NCBI GenBank assembly: GCA_963930655.1 | Contig: OZ005603.1 | Coordinates: 19,491,001 to 19,555,000 of the forward strand | Length of the DNA: 64,000 nucleotides | Direction of reading: 5' to 3' | DNA from: Myrica gale | Lineage: Eukaryota; Streptophyta; Magnoliopsida; Fagales; Myricaceae | Shown: piece after piece, positions 49,384 to 62,269 of the stretch | How the letters are laid out: each line of letters opens with the position of its first letter | How positions within the stretch are numbered: position 1 is the stretch's first letter | Notes under the pieces: model-generated | What the model was told of the DNA's origin: nothing | The model's database searches: none | The model's input: only the letters and a program-made list of their open reading frames with translations | Position numbers and translations under genes: made by a program

Positions 49384-50667
49384 CTAACTGTTGTGATCGT
49401 AGGATCGTCGCAGCGGAAGTCAGGATCTTTGAAATCAGAGCAGCCCAAGCGTTCTGCCTCCTGCAGATCCACGCACACAGGTTTGAGCTGAGAGAGAATC
49501 TAGAGAGATAAAGAGGAGAGAGACTCTCTTTCTTGAAAAATGAAATTCTCTCTCTCTCAACTGAATTCTGAGCTATTTATAATGGCTGGCTCAGAACCCA
49601 ACTGTGCTATAGTGTGGGATCTTTAGGGATCTCAAATCTCGGCCGTAGGATCACCATGAAAAACTCTTTTTCATTAATTCCCTTATATTCTGTATTCCGA
49701 ATTTATGGGCTTCTACAAATTGTGATCATGTCCATTAACATATCACAATTGACCCCCGAGATAGTGAGACTATTTTTTTATGAAATCTCTTTTGCTAATA
49801 ATTATTTGTTTATTTATCCTTCCACCATACTATATTCCACATGAGCTAATAAGACCGGAATAATATCACTGATTAGGTCCCTAGCTCATATAATTCTTAA
49901 TTCACAATCTGTAACTCGTTGGACTCTCAAATTGTTTCTAAAATAATTTCACAAATAAATTTATAATATATATATTAATTTCGAAAAACATTTTCGCAAA
50001 CATCCACTGGCCAGTGATTTCTTTTCAAGTCCAACCCTATAGAGATATACTGAATATACTGTCTCACAAAGAGACTGGTGGATTCCTTGTTGAGCATTTA
50101 CACAAGCTCATCCATCATATACAAGACCCAACGTTGTCTGGAATATTTGATCTGCGAAAGATCATCACCAAATGACTCAGTCAAAACACAAGTACACAAC
50201 AAACAAACCTGCATAAACCTCTCAGGTCTAAGGATACAATAAACTAATTGTGCTGAATACCTTCTCTACATCAGTGATCACTTCCAGAAGGTATTCATAT
50301 GCGATCCCGTTCAGTGCATGTACTCTTACAGTGCACCCACTCGTCTGCTTAAGGTCACTACCCCAATGACGGAGTACATCATCCTATTTAATAGAGGCAC
50401 AACGAGTGTAGACCTATTTGTACATAAACATGTACCTCGGTCTAGAACAACGGTCAAGTGAACAAGGAACTGAAAAGCCATACTCCCCGGCTTTGATTCA
50501 TTAATCATCGGCATGACTTTTCTACAATTTCACTTACCAATATATCTGTGTAACATCTCATGTCACAACATTATACCCAATAAATAATAAATACGTGTAG
50601 ATAAAATAAATAATTATCTCATAATTATTCTAATAATTGATTTTGAGGGCATATTTCCAACACTAAC
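49384..50667 (-). mobile_element. Solo LTR of a Copia element (Angela/BARE-like start)
   Basis: 49389-50662 (1274 bp) is TG...CA-bounded and flanked by the 5-bp direct repeat CTAAC (49384-49388 and 50663-50667). On the - strand it begins TGTTGGAAATATGCCCTCAA, a start familiar from Angela/BARE-lineage Copia LTRs. There is no internal region and no second copy, so a solo LTR formed by LTR-LTR recombination is the simplest reading. Its left half resembles the 564-bp LTR at 17.4 kb, and its right half resembles the internal region next to that LTR. Confidence 0.88.
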
Positions 50668-51089
50668 ATAATTTATAGTTGTTCGCGTCATCTATTAGTG
50701 ACCTAAATCCAGGAATTAATAATTATGTGAGACTAGTTTTCACCCTACAGATGCGTGCTCAGCCAAGTGTTTATAATGGGGACATTCATTTAATTTAATT
50801 GTTTTGTTTTATTACACATCTTCTTATGAAATACGCAGTAACTTGAATCTGTAATTTTTTGAACTATAACTTTTCATTTAAGAAACTGAATCTGTTGTTA
50901 TATTTGATTTGTTTATGTTTTCAATTGATATTCAATATAAACTGAATCTCGTAGTTGTTAAAACAGTTCGCGTGGCAAGATAATTTTTTTTAATGATGGA
51001 GGAAATAACTAATACTTGATCAAAAAAATTAAACTTGCTATATTGATATGTTTTTTTTTATGTTATGTATTTGTAACACTAGGTTTATC
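50668..51089. other. AT-rich spacer before the CACTA transposase fragment
   Basis: No coding sequence recognised. It may be the intron or upstream region of the transposase remnant, since a CACTAG acceptor-like site lies at 51077-51083. Confidence 0.4.
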
Positions 51090-51925
51090 ATGGACAAGTC
51101 ATGGATGAGAAGTACCGATCGTGAGAGTGATTTCAAAAATGGTCTTAAGATATTTATTGGTATGGCTGCTAAACATAAAGATAGTATGAACAAAGTTCGA
51201 TGCCCATGCATTAAGTGTAAGAATAACGTCTTCGATGATATTGCCATTGTGGAAGACCACATATGGGAGAATGGTTTCAATCCGAATTACACCACGTGGA
51301 TATTCCACGGAGAGATTGAGTCGAAAGAGTTTGGTTTGCCATGTGATAGTGACAATGAAGAGTATGACTAGAATCAAAAAGACAATTTAAACGACGAAGA
51401 TGACGATGATAACTTCGATGAGATGCTCAATGATGTGCTGCTAGGGAACTTCGATGACGACACCCACGACGATCTGGTCATAGGGGGTTGTGCTAAAAAC
51501 TACGATTGTGATCCCCGTGCATTTGAGAAGCTTTGTGAGGACGCACACAAACTGGTTTATCCCGGTTGCCAACGTTATACCAAGTTCGCCTCATAGTAAG
51601 ATTGCTACATTATAAGATGCGTTTTAATTGGAGTAACAAGTCTATGAACAAGAGGCTTGGATTTTTGAAGAAGTTACTTCCAAGAGGTGATTTACTACCT
51701 AGTTCAACATGCGAGGCAAAAGCTTTGCTCCGGGGTATAGGTTTTCCGTTTTAGTTACACAAAGATTGAAGCTTGTAGGAATGATTGTGTTCTATTTTGG
51801 AAGGAAAATGCCAACTTAGAGAATTGTCCAACCTGTGGTGAGCCAATGTGGTCAGATAACAATGCCAAATCAAGCAATGTATCATAGATCCATCTGATGA
51901 TGGAGAAGATAGTGATGACTAGATG
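51090..51925 (+). pseudogene. CACTA (En/Spm) transposase N-terminal fragment
   Basis: The frame from 51090 reads MDKSWMRSTDRESDF, then RCPCIKCKNN and NPNYTTWIFHGE, the Cys-containing transposase-associated domain found at the start of plant CACTA transposases. After a TAG at 51369 the same frame continues with an acidic stretch and KLCEDAHKLVYPGCQRYTKF. A frameshift leads to NWSNKSMNKRLGFLKKLLP, and another to KIEACRNDCVLFWKENANL and CPTCGEPMW, normally the approach to the catalytic region. The catalytic core itself is missing. Confidence 0.88.
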
Positions 51926-52929
51926 CTCACTGTAATGTATTTGTTTTGGACAAGTCTTGAATTTAATTTTTTCACATTTATGTAATTAAGTGAGTTTTCA
52001 ATTCAAAATTAATTTTATTGAGTTATCTTCTAATTGAATTTGAATTTGAATTCTCCAACCATCTCTTTAACTTAGAGAATTGTTAATTTAAGTTATCTTC
52101 TAGAAATTTTTTAGGAATTGCTTAATTTTTTATTCTTCTCCCTCTTTCGCATACTCTCTCTCGTTCTCTCTCCCACTACCCATCTCTCGTTCTCCCTCTC
52201 CCTCCCTTATAAAATTATCTCCTTTAATCTTCAGTGTCTTCCACCTTGTCGCTGTCATATGATCATGAGTACGCATGTAAATTTATAATGGTTATTTTAT
52301 ACTGAAAATGATTATATAATCTACTTTAAATTAAAGCCTAGATATCAAGACAAGCTGGAATACAACATTATTATTTTAGAGAATGAAATCTTCGGATGCT
52401 TGAAGGAGTACTCTCCTCGACCAGTGGGAAAATTTTCCAAGTTATATATATATCAACAAATTAAACATAGTATGGTTATATAATTCTCTTGTTGATTAGA
52501 CAACTCCCATATTTTTAAACCGGAAGTAGAAACATAAAAATGTTTAGTCTTCCAACTGACGGTCAAATGGCCGTTCCGTTGCTAAAAACAACACAAAATA
52601 TATCAACATGGAAGAATTTTGTATTTAAGAGGCATTCAATTTTGCAAATATTGTCGCTCGATCAAAATGAAAATGGAAAATCTCTTAATCATGAATGGTC
52701 ATTTTCTCCTTAATTATTTTCTAACATGACCGCTTATTATCTCTCTTTTGATATGATTAATATACTTCATTTTTAACTATCAATTTGAAATAAAATAAAA
52801 TAAAGTTTTCGACAGAGTAAGAAAAGGGTCGGGATCTCTTGAATGTTTTGGTCTCAGTTACAAACCCGAACACTAACCTGATTTTTTTCGAGTTCGTGTT
52901 TCAAAACCGGACCTCAACCCCGAAAAAGC
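51926..52929. other. AT-rich, no recognised gene
   Basis: Pyrimidine-rich near 52130-52210, otherwise AT-rich. No protein similarity seen. Confidence 0.5.
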
Positions 52930-54118
52930 TAAAACGTTAATATGGTCAAAAAAATTTTGGTCACTATCGGCTCTTTATAATTAGGCCGACCCAAAAAAAT
53001 CCATTAAATGTCTACTTTTACTCATTTGTGACTATGGAGAATCAGTCGTCATTGAAAGTAATCAAGCTACGAAGTGTTTGACGAGAATTTTGGTTGAAAT
53101 ATAAATTTCAGTTTTGACCGATTGTTTGGTGGATAACTAGCTAAATATCGTCACAAAATAGTCAGAGCATTTGAGACTACAAAATTGGACAATAGAATAG
53201 AGTAAAGTGGTGGAAATTTTGACTTTTTATGATCATTCTCATTGACCAAAAAAAATTTAGTGACCACAAACAACATGATGAAGAAAAATATTTTTTAGTC
53301 ACTGCAACCCGGTTTATGGTGACCAAAAAAATATGGTTAAAAGAGATTTCGGTCACTAGAGGCTCTTTTTAATTAGGCCAATCCAAAAAAAAAGAATCCA
53401 TTAAATGTTTACTTTTTGTCAATTGTGACTATGGAGAATCAGTGGTCATTAAATATAATCAAGCCTACGAAGTGCTTGACGAGAATTTCAGTTGAAATAT
53501 AAAGTTCAAGTTTTGACCAATTTGTTTGGTGGATAATTTGCTAAATGTTGTCACAAAACCACCGGAGTATTTGAGACTACAAAATTGGACAATAGAATAA
53601 AGTGGTGGAAATTGTGACTTTTTATGACCATTCTCATTGACCAGAAAACATCTCGTGACCACAAACAACATGATGACGAGAAATATGTTTTGGTCACTGC
53701 ACCCCGATTTATGGTGACTAACGCAATATGGTTAAAAAAAGAATTCGGTCACTATTGGCTCCTTTTAATTAGGCCGACCAAAAAAAAGAATCCATTAAAT
53801 GTCTACTTTTAGTTACTTGTGACAATGAAGAATTAGTCGTCATTGAAAGTACTCAAGCTACAAAGTATTTGACTAGAATTTTGGTTGAAATATAAAATTC
53901 AAGCTTTGACCAATCTTTTAGTACATAAGTAGCTAAATGACATCACAAAATAGTTAGAGTATTTTGAGACTGCAAAATTGGACAATAGAATAAAGTAAAG
54001 TGGTGGAAATTGTGATTTTTTATGACCATTCGCATTGACCATAAAAAATCTCGTGACCGCAAATAACATGATGACGAGAAATATGTTGTGGTCACTGCAC
54101 CCCGATTTTTGGTGATCA
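52930..54118. repeat. Three tandem copies of a 394-bp unit (CACTA subterminal-like)
   Basis: The marker AATTAGGCC recurs at 52979, 53371 and 53767, a period of 392-396 bp. Each unit carries GGTCACT, CCATTAAATGT, TTGGTTGAAATATAA, GACAATAGAAT and a GTGACCACAAACAACATGATGA-like word of 20 bases or fewer per block. The TGGTCAC and GTGACCA words are the same as in the CACTA left subterminal region at 42.2-43.2 kb. This may therefore be the amplified right subterminal region of that element. Confidence 0.88.
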
Positions 54119-55254
54119 CGGTTATGGAGTGCCACGTGAGAGGAAGGGAAGGTCGAAAAGGAATCTCAAGTAGAAGGGGGCAGATTGGTTTTGGAAAACA
54201 AAAAGGAGGCATTTTGGGGGAACCAGGGGGAATTCTTTTTCTTCGGCATTATTTTTGCTTCTAGTCTCTTGGGCGACTTGTCACGCCCCGAACGTTAGCC
54301 CGAAGGGGTTAATGACAGCCGCGAACATCCACTCAATGAATGTTCTAGCGTTTTCTCTTAATCTTGCAGCGAATTTTTTTTATACATACAACTGAGAGAG
54401 ACGGGCTAAGAAGATTTACATGAACTTCAACTTACACAAAACGACTTCATCGGTAATAGTGTAAGCACCTTAATTACATAGCATGACTGTATGGCTGAGG
54501 TACATGATCTAAGGGATTCCATCAAAACCTCTTCATATTGACCTACTCATAATGTCTTTACATTACATCTTGAATCCTTATATACCTTACATTATTGTTT
54601 AGCATCCTGCTGTCTCAGTATGATATCAAGCACTCTTAGGGCTTCTTGTGCATTCTCCAACTCCTGACCCGTAGTGCATTCCCAATGGCCTAAGACCAAC
54701 AACATAACAATCTAATACTTACTAAGTCAGGTAATCCTCAGAACTCCTGTCACCTGGCAAATTTGGAATGATACATTTTGAAAACTGTGAGTCAAATGAC
54801 TCAGTAAGGAAAAGAACTTGTAAACATGAGCTTGTAAACATGAACTTGAACTTGTAAACATGACCTTGAAATCATAATCTTGTAATCATGCACTAGTAAC
54901 ATAACTTGAAACCATAGCTTGAAATCATGAACTTGGGATCATGCCTTAGTAACATAACTTGAAATCATGAACTTGGGATCATGCGCTAGGAACATAACTT
55001 GAAATCATGAACTTGTAAACATAATGTCCTTCATGCATGATCATGACTTCTTGATGTGCATGTATGCTTCATGTGTGCATATGCACATGCAGTTGCTCTT
55101 AAAACGTGTACTTGCACTTGTAAAGATCTTGATCTTGGAAAATATCCAATTCTTATCTTGTGGGCTACTTGCGCTCTATTTAACCCCTGAAGTCAGGGTT
55201 GTACGTTCCCGTTGGAACCGTCCCCTATTTTCCTTGGAGACATAACATTTGGTC

Positions 55255-55450
55255 GAGCTAGCCCACCTTCTCGCATTCGTCCTTCGATGTGGCTAGACAC
55301 GACCCTTGGAGTTCCACACATTCTCTCAATCGTTCTTCAGTGTGGTTGCACAGACCTCAAGGACTTACCCAACCTTCACGTAAACGTCCTTCAGTATGGG
55401 CGTCCTAGGTAACATCTACCCTTCACGTAAACGTCCTTCAGTATGGATCT
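55255..55450. repeat. Second copy of the CNTCCTTC repeat module
   Basis: Units marked by CGTCCTTCG (55279), CGTTCTTCA (55330) and CGTCCTTCA (55386, 55433) in the same order as at 37.2 kb. The nested element inserted right after the last unit. Confidence 0.7.
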
Positions 55451-58400
55451 AAGACCCCGAAGAAACCTTGCTTGGACAAGGCATGATTTTATGTTAAGAA
55501 AATGTATGTGTAATTATTTTGAATTTCTAGAATGTGATGCTATGATGCTATGGATGAGATTTTAAATTTTATAGTAACCCATTTCATGTTGCTAGATTAA
55601 TTGTATATTTTCCATCAATATTCTTGATTTTAAATTTTGAAGGATTTTCTTATGAATGATTTTGGAGTATTAAGACTTGCATGTTGAGCTTAGAAACCTC
55701 AATAATGGGCTGACATTGGGCTACCCATTTATGGCCGGTTATTGGATGTAATTGGGCCTTGAAGTTATGACATATGGGCTGCCCAAGTACATGTGATGAT
55801 GGGCCCTTGAAGTGTGATGTTGGGCTACCATGAGGCTTATAACTTTTGGTGTACATTGGGCTTATAATGGCATGCTAATGGGTTGCCAAAATAAGCATGG
55901 AGATGGGCTTTGGAAAGCATGATATTGGGTTGCCATGGAGCCCATGGCAATGGACCTTGTAATGGCGCAATTGGGCCTTAAGGAAATTGGACATTAGGCC
56001 TAAGCCCTTAGGCTTATGAATTGGGCTTTAGGATATGATGATGGGCCTTGAATCAAGGGCTTAATGGACTGCCCAATGGGCCATGCAAATTAGATTTAGA
56101 AAGTTAGATTAATGGAACTAATCTTACTTAAGTTTACTAAGCAACTAGATTAGGATAAGTAAACTAGGTAGTTGGAATTCAACCAAATTAACTAAATGGT
56201 GGAACAAGTCTCAAAATAGAAGTTGGATTTATGTGGTGGGGGAGGACACACGTGAATGACATAGAGATTTGAATTTTGTGGTGCAAAGTGTTATACTAGA
56301 AAGGCAATGGAGACAAGAGGGAGACAAAAAATGGAAAAGCTGAAAAATGACATGGAAGAGGAAAAAACACCCTTGGCCGAATTCCTTGTCTACATTGACT
56401 CCATTTTTGCCTCTTGTGAGAAGCCTTGCACGCCTAACATCACCCTCACACACTCATTCACTTATTGAAGCCATTTGGTCGATCAACACAAACCCAAGAG
56501 AAGAGAGAAAGAGTGAAACACAAGGCCAAAACCGAAACCAAGAGAGAAAGGGAGAGAAAAGGTGAGGAACCAAGGGAGAACCGAAACTCTTGGCCCCAAA
56601 AGGCTGAGGTTGAGCTGCTGTCAAGGGGATTTCGTGTAGGGGAAGAAGGAGGACAAGGAAGAAGAAGAAGGTGAAGTCGAGAGGTGTTGTGCAAGGGAAA
56701 AGGGAAAAAGGAAAACAAAGAAGCACTAAGGTAAAAACCGGATCTTGTTTTCCTCTTGATGGTCAAACTCTCTTGTGTATAGATCTTAGGGTTTGAGTTG
56801 TTATGCTTGGATATGGTGAGATCTGAATGACTAAGAGCATTAGGTTGCTTAGTAGGTGAAAGGGAGGAGAAGCTTTCAAAGGATCAAAGGGAAAGAAGAA
56901 GGAACAACAAGGTAAAAATATGGATCTCACATCTCCCTTGTTGGCCGAACCTTATGTGGTTGGATCTTGCTTTTTTATGTTCTATTTTAGTTGGATTTTG
57001 AACATGGTTATGTGCAAGTGTTAGATCTGGACATACATGCTTTAGATCTAAGATTGAATGTTGGAAAAATGTAAGGAATAGACAATGTATATTAGATGAA
57101 GTTAGATCTAACCTAGGTTATGTTTTGTTGGATGAAAGTTGGATATTTCCTTAGATCTAGGGCTGTTGATGTGTCTAAAGTATAGATCTGGTCATGTGGA
57201 TATTAATGATGAAGATATGAAGTTGATACATGCAAGATAGGTGATAAAATGCAAAGGGAAAATAATGTATGTTAAAGGATGTTGGATTTAAGCCTATGTT
57301 AGTTGTAAGTTGTGAATCTCTTTAGATCTATGATCGTATATGTGTTTGAATGTTAGATCTGGACATGTAATACATGAATGATGAGGATGTGAAGTAAATA
57401 CATGCTAAGATGGATTGTAGAGTGCAAAGTATGTATGTATAAATTTTCTAAGTATAAAAGGTGGTATTATGAGGTAAGGTCGAATATAGTATACCTAGGG
57501 TTCCAAGATTTATTTTGTGCATAATTGGATCTGGTCATTGGTCTTGTTATATGCTAGATTATTGGCCTAATGTATGGTAGATAATTATGAAGTGTAAAGG
57601 ATGCATGCAATTTGAAAGAAACAAAAGAAAACTTGACTATTTGGAAAATGAGTGTGCTGGCCGAATAGGTTAGTGCTTGATCTCTTATGTTTGTGTTTTG
57701 ATTCTTAGATCCTAGGTTGTGAAATTGATTGAATGGAGGATGGGATCACCCTTGGAGTTAATGTTGTGATTAAGGGATGCACAAAACAAGAGTTGGCCGA
57801 ATGTCATAAAGGAATGAAACCCTAAGAGTAAGTTTTGATAATCGGTTTATAATTGTTGTATTGGATAATTGAAATTGGGGATAAGGCTAATTGGAATAAA
57901 TGTTGAAGAACCATGATCATGCAATAAAAATATTCGAAACCCTAGTTAGGGTTAGTACTCGGGATTAATTGAGGTTTAAGGTCCAGTTCAAGATTTAAGT
58001 GTGATTAAGTTATTAATAGTTTGATGTAAGGTTTAATGTAGTTCATTAACTAATGGGAGACTTAGGTTTAATCCCAAATTTATTAATTGTTGATTAACCC
58101 TAATCGTGAATAGACACCTAAATACATCGTAATAAAGATTGGTTAAATAACCTGAGTTTAGATAATATTAGAAGAGTAAATAAAATACTTTAAATGATTA
58201 AAAGAATTTCAGTGATATATGTATATATATATATATTTAATAATTACGTGCTATTTCTTAAAGTCTAAGAAATATTTGAATCGCTTGTAGGCGATCTACG
58301 TGTTTTATACACTACCAAGGAGGACCAAGAGTAAGTGGATACTGTAAGTGGACAGTAAGTGGTTCTTTTCAAAACTGGAATGACACACACTGCATCATTT

Positions 58401-59347
58401 CATGAACAAGCGTGAGATTTGATCAAGCATGACATGACATGTGCATTGCATGAATCTTTCTAAGAGAATGTTTATGCAATGATTTTATGGAAAATTATGA
58501 AATGTTTTATGAAACGATAAGTTAAGTTAAGGGGCACTGGTCGGTACCGTACCATCAAGATGGACTCCCATACCGAAGGACAAATGTGAGAAGGATGGGT
58601 GAATCCACGAGGTTGTGCAACCCACACTGAAGGACATTGAGAAGGTGTGGTGCCTCCAAGGGTCATGTCTAGCCACTGAAGGACAAATGAGAGAAGGTGC
58701 GCTAGCTCGACTGTATGTAAGGTCTCCAAGGGAAATCGGAGACGGTTCCAAAGGGAACGCACAACCCTGACTTCAGGGGTTAAATGGAGCGAGCCCACAA
58801 GTAAAAGAGATGGAATGGTTGTGAAAGGCCAATAGTGGCACAAGTATGAATAAGTAATTTTCAAGGGCCTGGGGCCGAATTTAAGCAAGAGTATGTGCAT
58901 ATCCATGATATGCATGTGCATCACTTATCAAGTTTATTCTCTTTCATGATTAAGCAAGCATAAGTCAAGAGCATGTTTCAAGTTATGTCTTTCCCTTACT
59001 GAGTCTTTTTGACTCACGTTTTTAAAAATTGTGTCATTCCAGATGCCACAGGTGAAGAGAGTCAGGAGGACTACCTGACTTAGAAGGACCCGGATGTTAT
59101 TCTTATTTTGATTATGGTGACCTGATCGATGAGATCCGTCACTAGTTGAATTCTAAATATTATATATGTTTTGTATGAAAACTTAATGAGAACCCTGATT
59201 ATGTAAGATTTAGCTCGAATCCCTCACGATCTTGTATGTTTCCGCCGTAAGCACGTAAGCAAGTAAGTAAGAACGCTGGAGCTATCCGGAGAATAGCTCG
59301 CGGCTGTCACGCTTCCTGCGGGGTGCCGTTCGGGGCGTGACAATGGA
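55443..59347 (-). mobile_element. Nested long LTR, inverted, with 5-bp target duplication
   Basis: The insert is 55448-59342 (3895 bp). The direct repeat ATGGA flanks it (55443-55447 and 59343-59347). On the - strand it starts TGTCACGCCCCGAACGGC and ends CGGGGTCTTAGA, one base off a TG...CA terminus. It contains the CNTCCTTC module inverted (58550-58760) and the CCCTGA...TCAGGG block at about 58767. No internal domain was found, so it is likely a solo LTR. Confidence 0.8.
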
Positions 59348-60616
59348 TGTACCTTCTTGATGGTACGATACCGACCAGAGCCCCCTTAACTTAACTTGTC
59401 ATAAAACTTTCATACTTTCATTTGCATGAAAACTTCTTTTATTTTCTTTCAAGAAAATCATGCAAATGCTTATGACGTGTCATGCGTGATAACAAATATC
59501 TCATAAAACTTTCATGCTTTCATTTGCACAAAAACTTCTTTCATGCTTTCATGCAAATGCGTAGGTTATGCCATGCTTGATGAGAAATATCTTGTCATGC
59601 TTGGTTATAAACAACATGTTATGCTTGATAAAAATAACATGTTATGCTTGATTATAAAAACATGTTGTGTATCATTTCAGTTTTCATAAAAAATAAGTTT
59701 TTACTTACCTCGATTCTCTCGAGCTTAGAATGGGTCTTCCCCTACAAGCGAGTTACTTTCATTACTTTTGTTACTTAAAGCTTAAGAATAAACATTCAAA
59801 GGAAAGTATTCATATACGTACTCGGTTTCAAAATCCGTATCTTTAAACATGAGATTTCCTTTACGTGAAATCATACATGAAATCGTACGTGAAATTTCTT
59901 TTAAACATTTTTTAGCTTTCATAAAGCAAATTTGAAAACAACAACAATCATACACATCAAACAACTCCAAATTAAGTGAACTCCTAGGGTATTTCAACTT
60001 GCTTACAACATCGTCTTTCAAAACCTCACTATCCAAGATCAGATCCATAATGATTTAACCTTATCAACGATTCCCTACCAAATCAGCAACCTATATCATG
60101 TCGAATTCTATTCTTCTTGTTCCACTTTTCAATCCTACTGCGTGGACTAATGACCATCAATTCCATCATTTAAACCTCAAAGAATATGCTATATAGTTAC
60201 TACTGAGACCTATAGGATTTAACCTAACTTACATTGGTCTTATCTCCAAGTTTTCAAGTTCACATGAACACTAATGCCCACAATCCTTCAAAATATAACC
60301 GATAGACTTTAATCCTTATTTAAGTGATCAACCCGTGACCATCTTGGCCTCTTTTTCACTCTTAAACTTGCAGTTTAATTCAATGCCATCAACATACCTT
60401 CACCACCATGTAGGAATCAATACAATTGAAGAATGAGGAAGAATCAACCAACTTGAAGCACAAATTCTCTCAACACTTTTTCCAAAGGAAGGAGGCACTC
60501 AAAACCCTCAATAAACTCCTTAACTTGGTTTGGTCAGCTAACCTCAATGATAGAGTTTCACAAGTCCTCAATAGGAAACTCAAAAATTCAACATTTATCT
60601 GAAATTTAACAGGTCC

Positions 60617-60812
60617 CGCTCAAGCACCAGTCGAGCGCCAAGTCTCTGTCCAAATTTTATCTAGCCTCACTCGAGCGGCTGTTGAGCGCTATGAATCTAT
60701 ATGAAATCCTCCAAGCCCGCTCGAGCACTGGTCGAGCGCTAGTCAAGCGGCACGACTCTGCCTAACATTTTTTCTAAGGGCGCTCGAGCGTAAGTCGCAC
60801 GCTGATCGAGCG
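60617..60812. repeat. Four CTCGAG/GAGCG dyad units
   Basis: Words such as CTCAAGCACCAGTCGAGCGC (60619), CTCGAGCGGCTGTTGAGCGC (60670), CTCGAGCACTGGTCGAGCGC (60719) and CTCGAGCGTAAGTCGCACGC (60783) repeat about every 50-64 bp. They lie at the position in the LTR where the copy at 40.0 kb has GTGTCGACAC units. Confidence 0.8.
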
Positions 60813-62269
60813 TGATGATACCTAAAAATAGGTCACTAACAAATCCTTATTCCAACAACTTAAGCATGGTTTCTAGCTTGATTCATTTGACCAACATCAA
60901 ACCCACAAAAGCTTTACATGCATGTTCAATCTCCAAGCAACATTGTTTTCAATTTCTATCAAAACTAGCCTAGCTAAATCACAACCAACATTTCATTTCA
61001 AATAGTTAAAACCTAGGAACATCCATCACAATCCAATCGGCTACCATCAAATCTACATGCATGCATCATTATTGCTAATCCTTGCACAACCCAAGACTTA
61101 TAATCCCATTCTCCAGCAACCAAGCACACAACCAAAACATGCTTGATCCTTTACTCTCCAAGAAAACTATGTTCAAACTCCCATTTAGTCCAACCCGTGG
61201 CTAGATCACAGCAAGGTCACAACCAACATTACATTTCAAAGAGGGAAAATCTAAGAACATGCAACAATCCATTCGGCCACTACCAACCTACATGCATGCC
61301 AATCTCCAACATCAAAACCCAAATCATCACCTCCTTCAACATAGCCCAAAACCGTGGCCTTCAATCCCTTCCTCCATCAATAGAACGTCAAGAAATCAGT
61401 TCATCAAACCTCCATGTTCATCATCCATCAATAAAACACAGCAATCACAACCATATTTGGCCAAAGGGGGGTTCATAACATGCAAAAGGACAATCAACCA
61501 AGAACTCCAAAGAGACCGAATCTTACCTTTGGATTTTCAGCTAGACACTAAAGGTGATTAGAGAACACCTTGACCTGATTTTCCCCTTGGATTTCTTCTT
61601 CTTCCTATTCAGTTCAAGCTCCTCTCTTCCCTTTCTCTCCTCTCTTGTGCGACTGAAATGAGGGTGTGTGTGAAATGCAAGAGTGAAATGCGTGTGTGCT
61701 GAAGTGAGAGACATGAAGGTGTAAAGAAGTGGCTGAACCTAGCCTAAAACACATACAAAGGGGGAAAAATTCTTGCTTGATATGATCGGCTCATTTAATG
61801 CCTTGTCTTCTCTCTTTTTGTTTTCTCATTTCTTTGCCTCACTAGCCTTTCACGTGAACTCCCTTTCACCCCCCACTTCTCTTGACTTTCTTTGCTCTAC
61901 CAGTCATGTCATCTAGTTAATTTTGGATTTTATGTCGACGTTTGGCACATATAATCCGAACGTATACAAGGCTTCAATTAGCTATTTCAAGTTTATTAAT
62001 ATCTCCTCTTGCCACGAATTTATCTAAAATTACTTTGATTGAGATTGAATGGATTTATTTGCCGGTTGTTGTAGATTTGAGTATCTAGGCAACTGAGTTA
62101 ATCAATTGGAAAAATCGAGTTAATAGAGAATCAATACTAAGGAAACCACATCTCAGGTGTTTGATAATTTACCTCTTCAAGTCTCTTTAGTAGTTTGATA
62201 ATCGTGATTCTTGCATTTTGCTTAGACTCTAGTTTAGGTATCCTTTGTAGTTCAATTTTAATTTCTATC

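Larger units (their letters stand above)
54279..62269 (+). mobile_element. Long LTR of the TGTCACGCCCCG family, split by a nested relative
   Basis: It starts TGTCACGCCCCGAACG at 54279, runs to 55447, and resumes at 59343 with ATGGATGTACCTTCTTGATGG, matching the continuation seen in the intact copy (37391). Combined length without the insertion is about 4.1 kb. The far end is not the expected GGTCTCACA; a different LTR starts at 62270, so the end is probably lost. No gag or pol was recognised. Long Ty3-type LTRs (Tekay- or Tat-like) are the likely class, by inference only. Confidence 0.7.
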
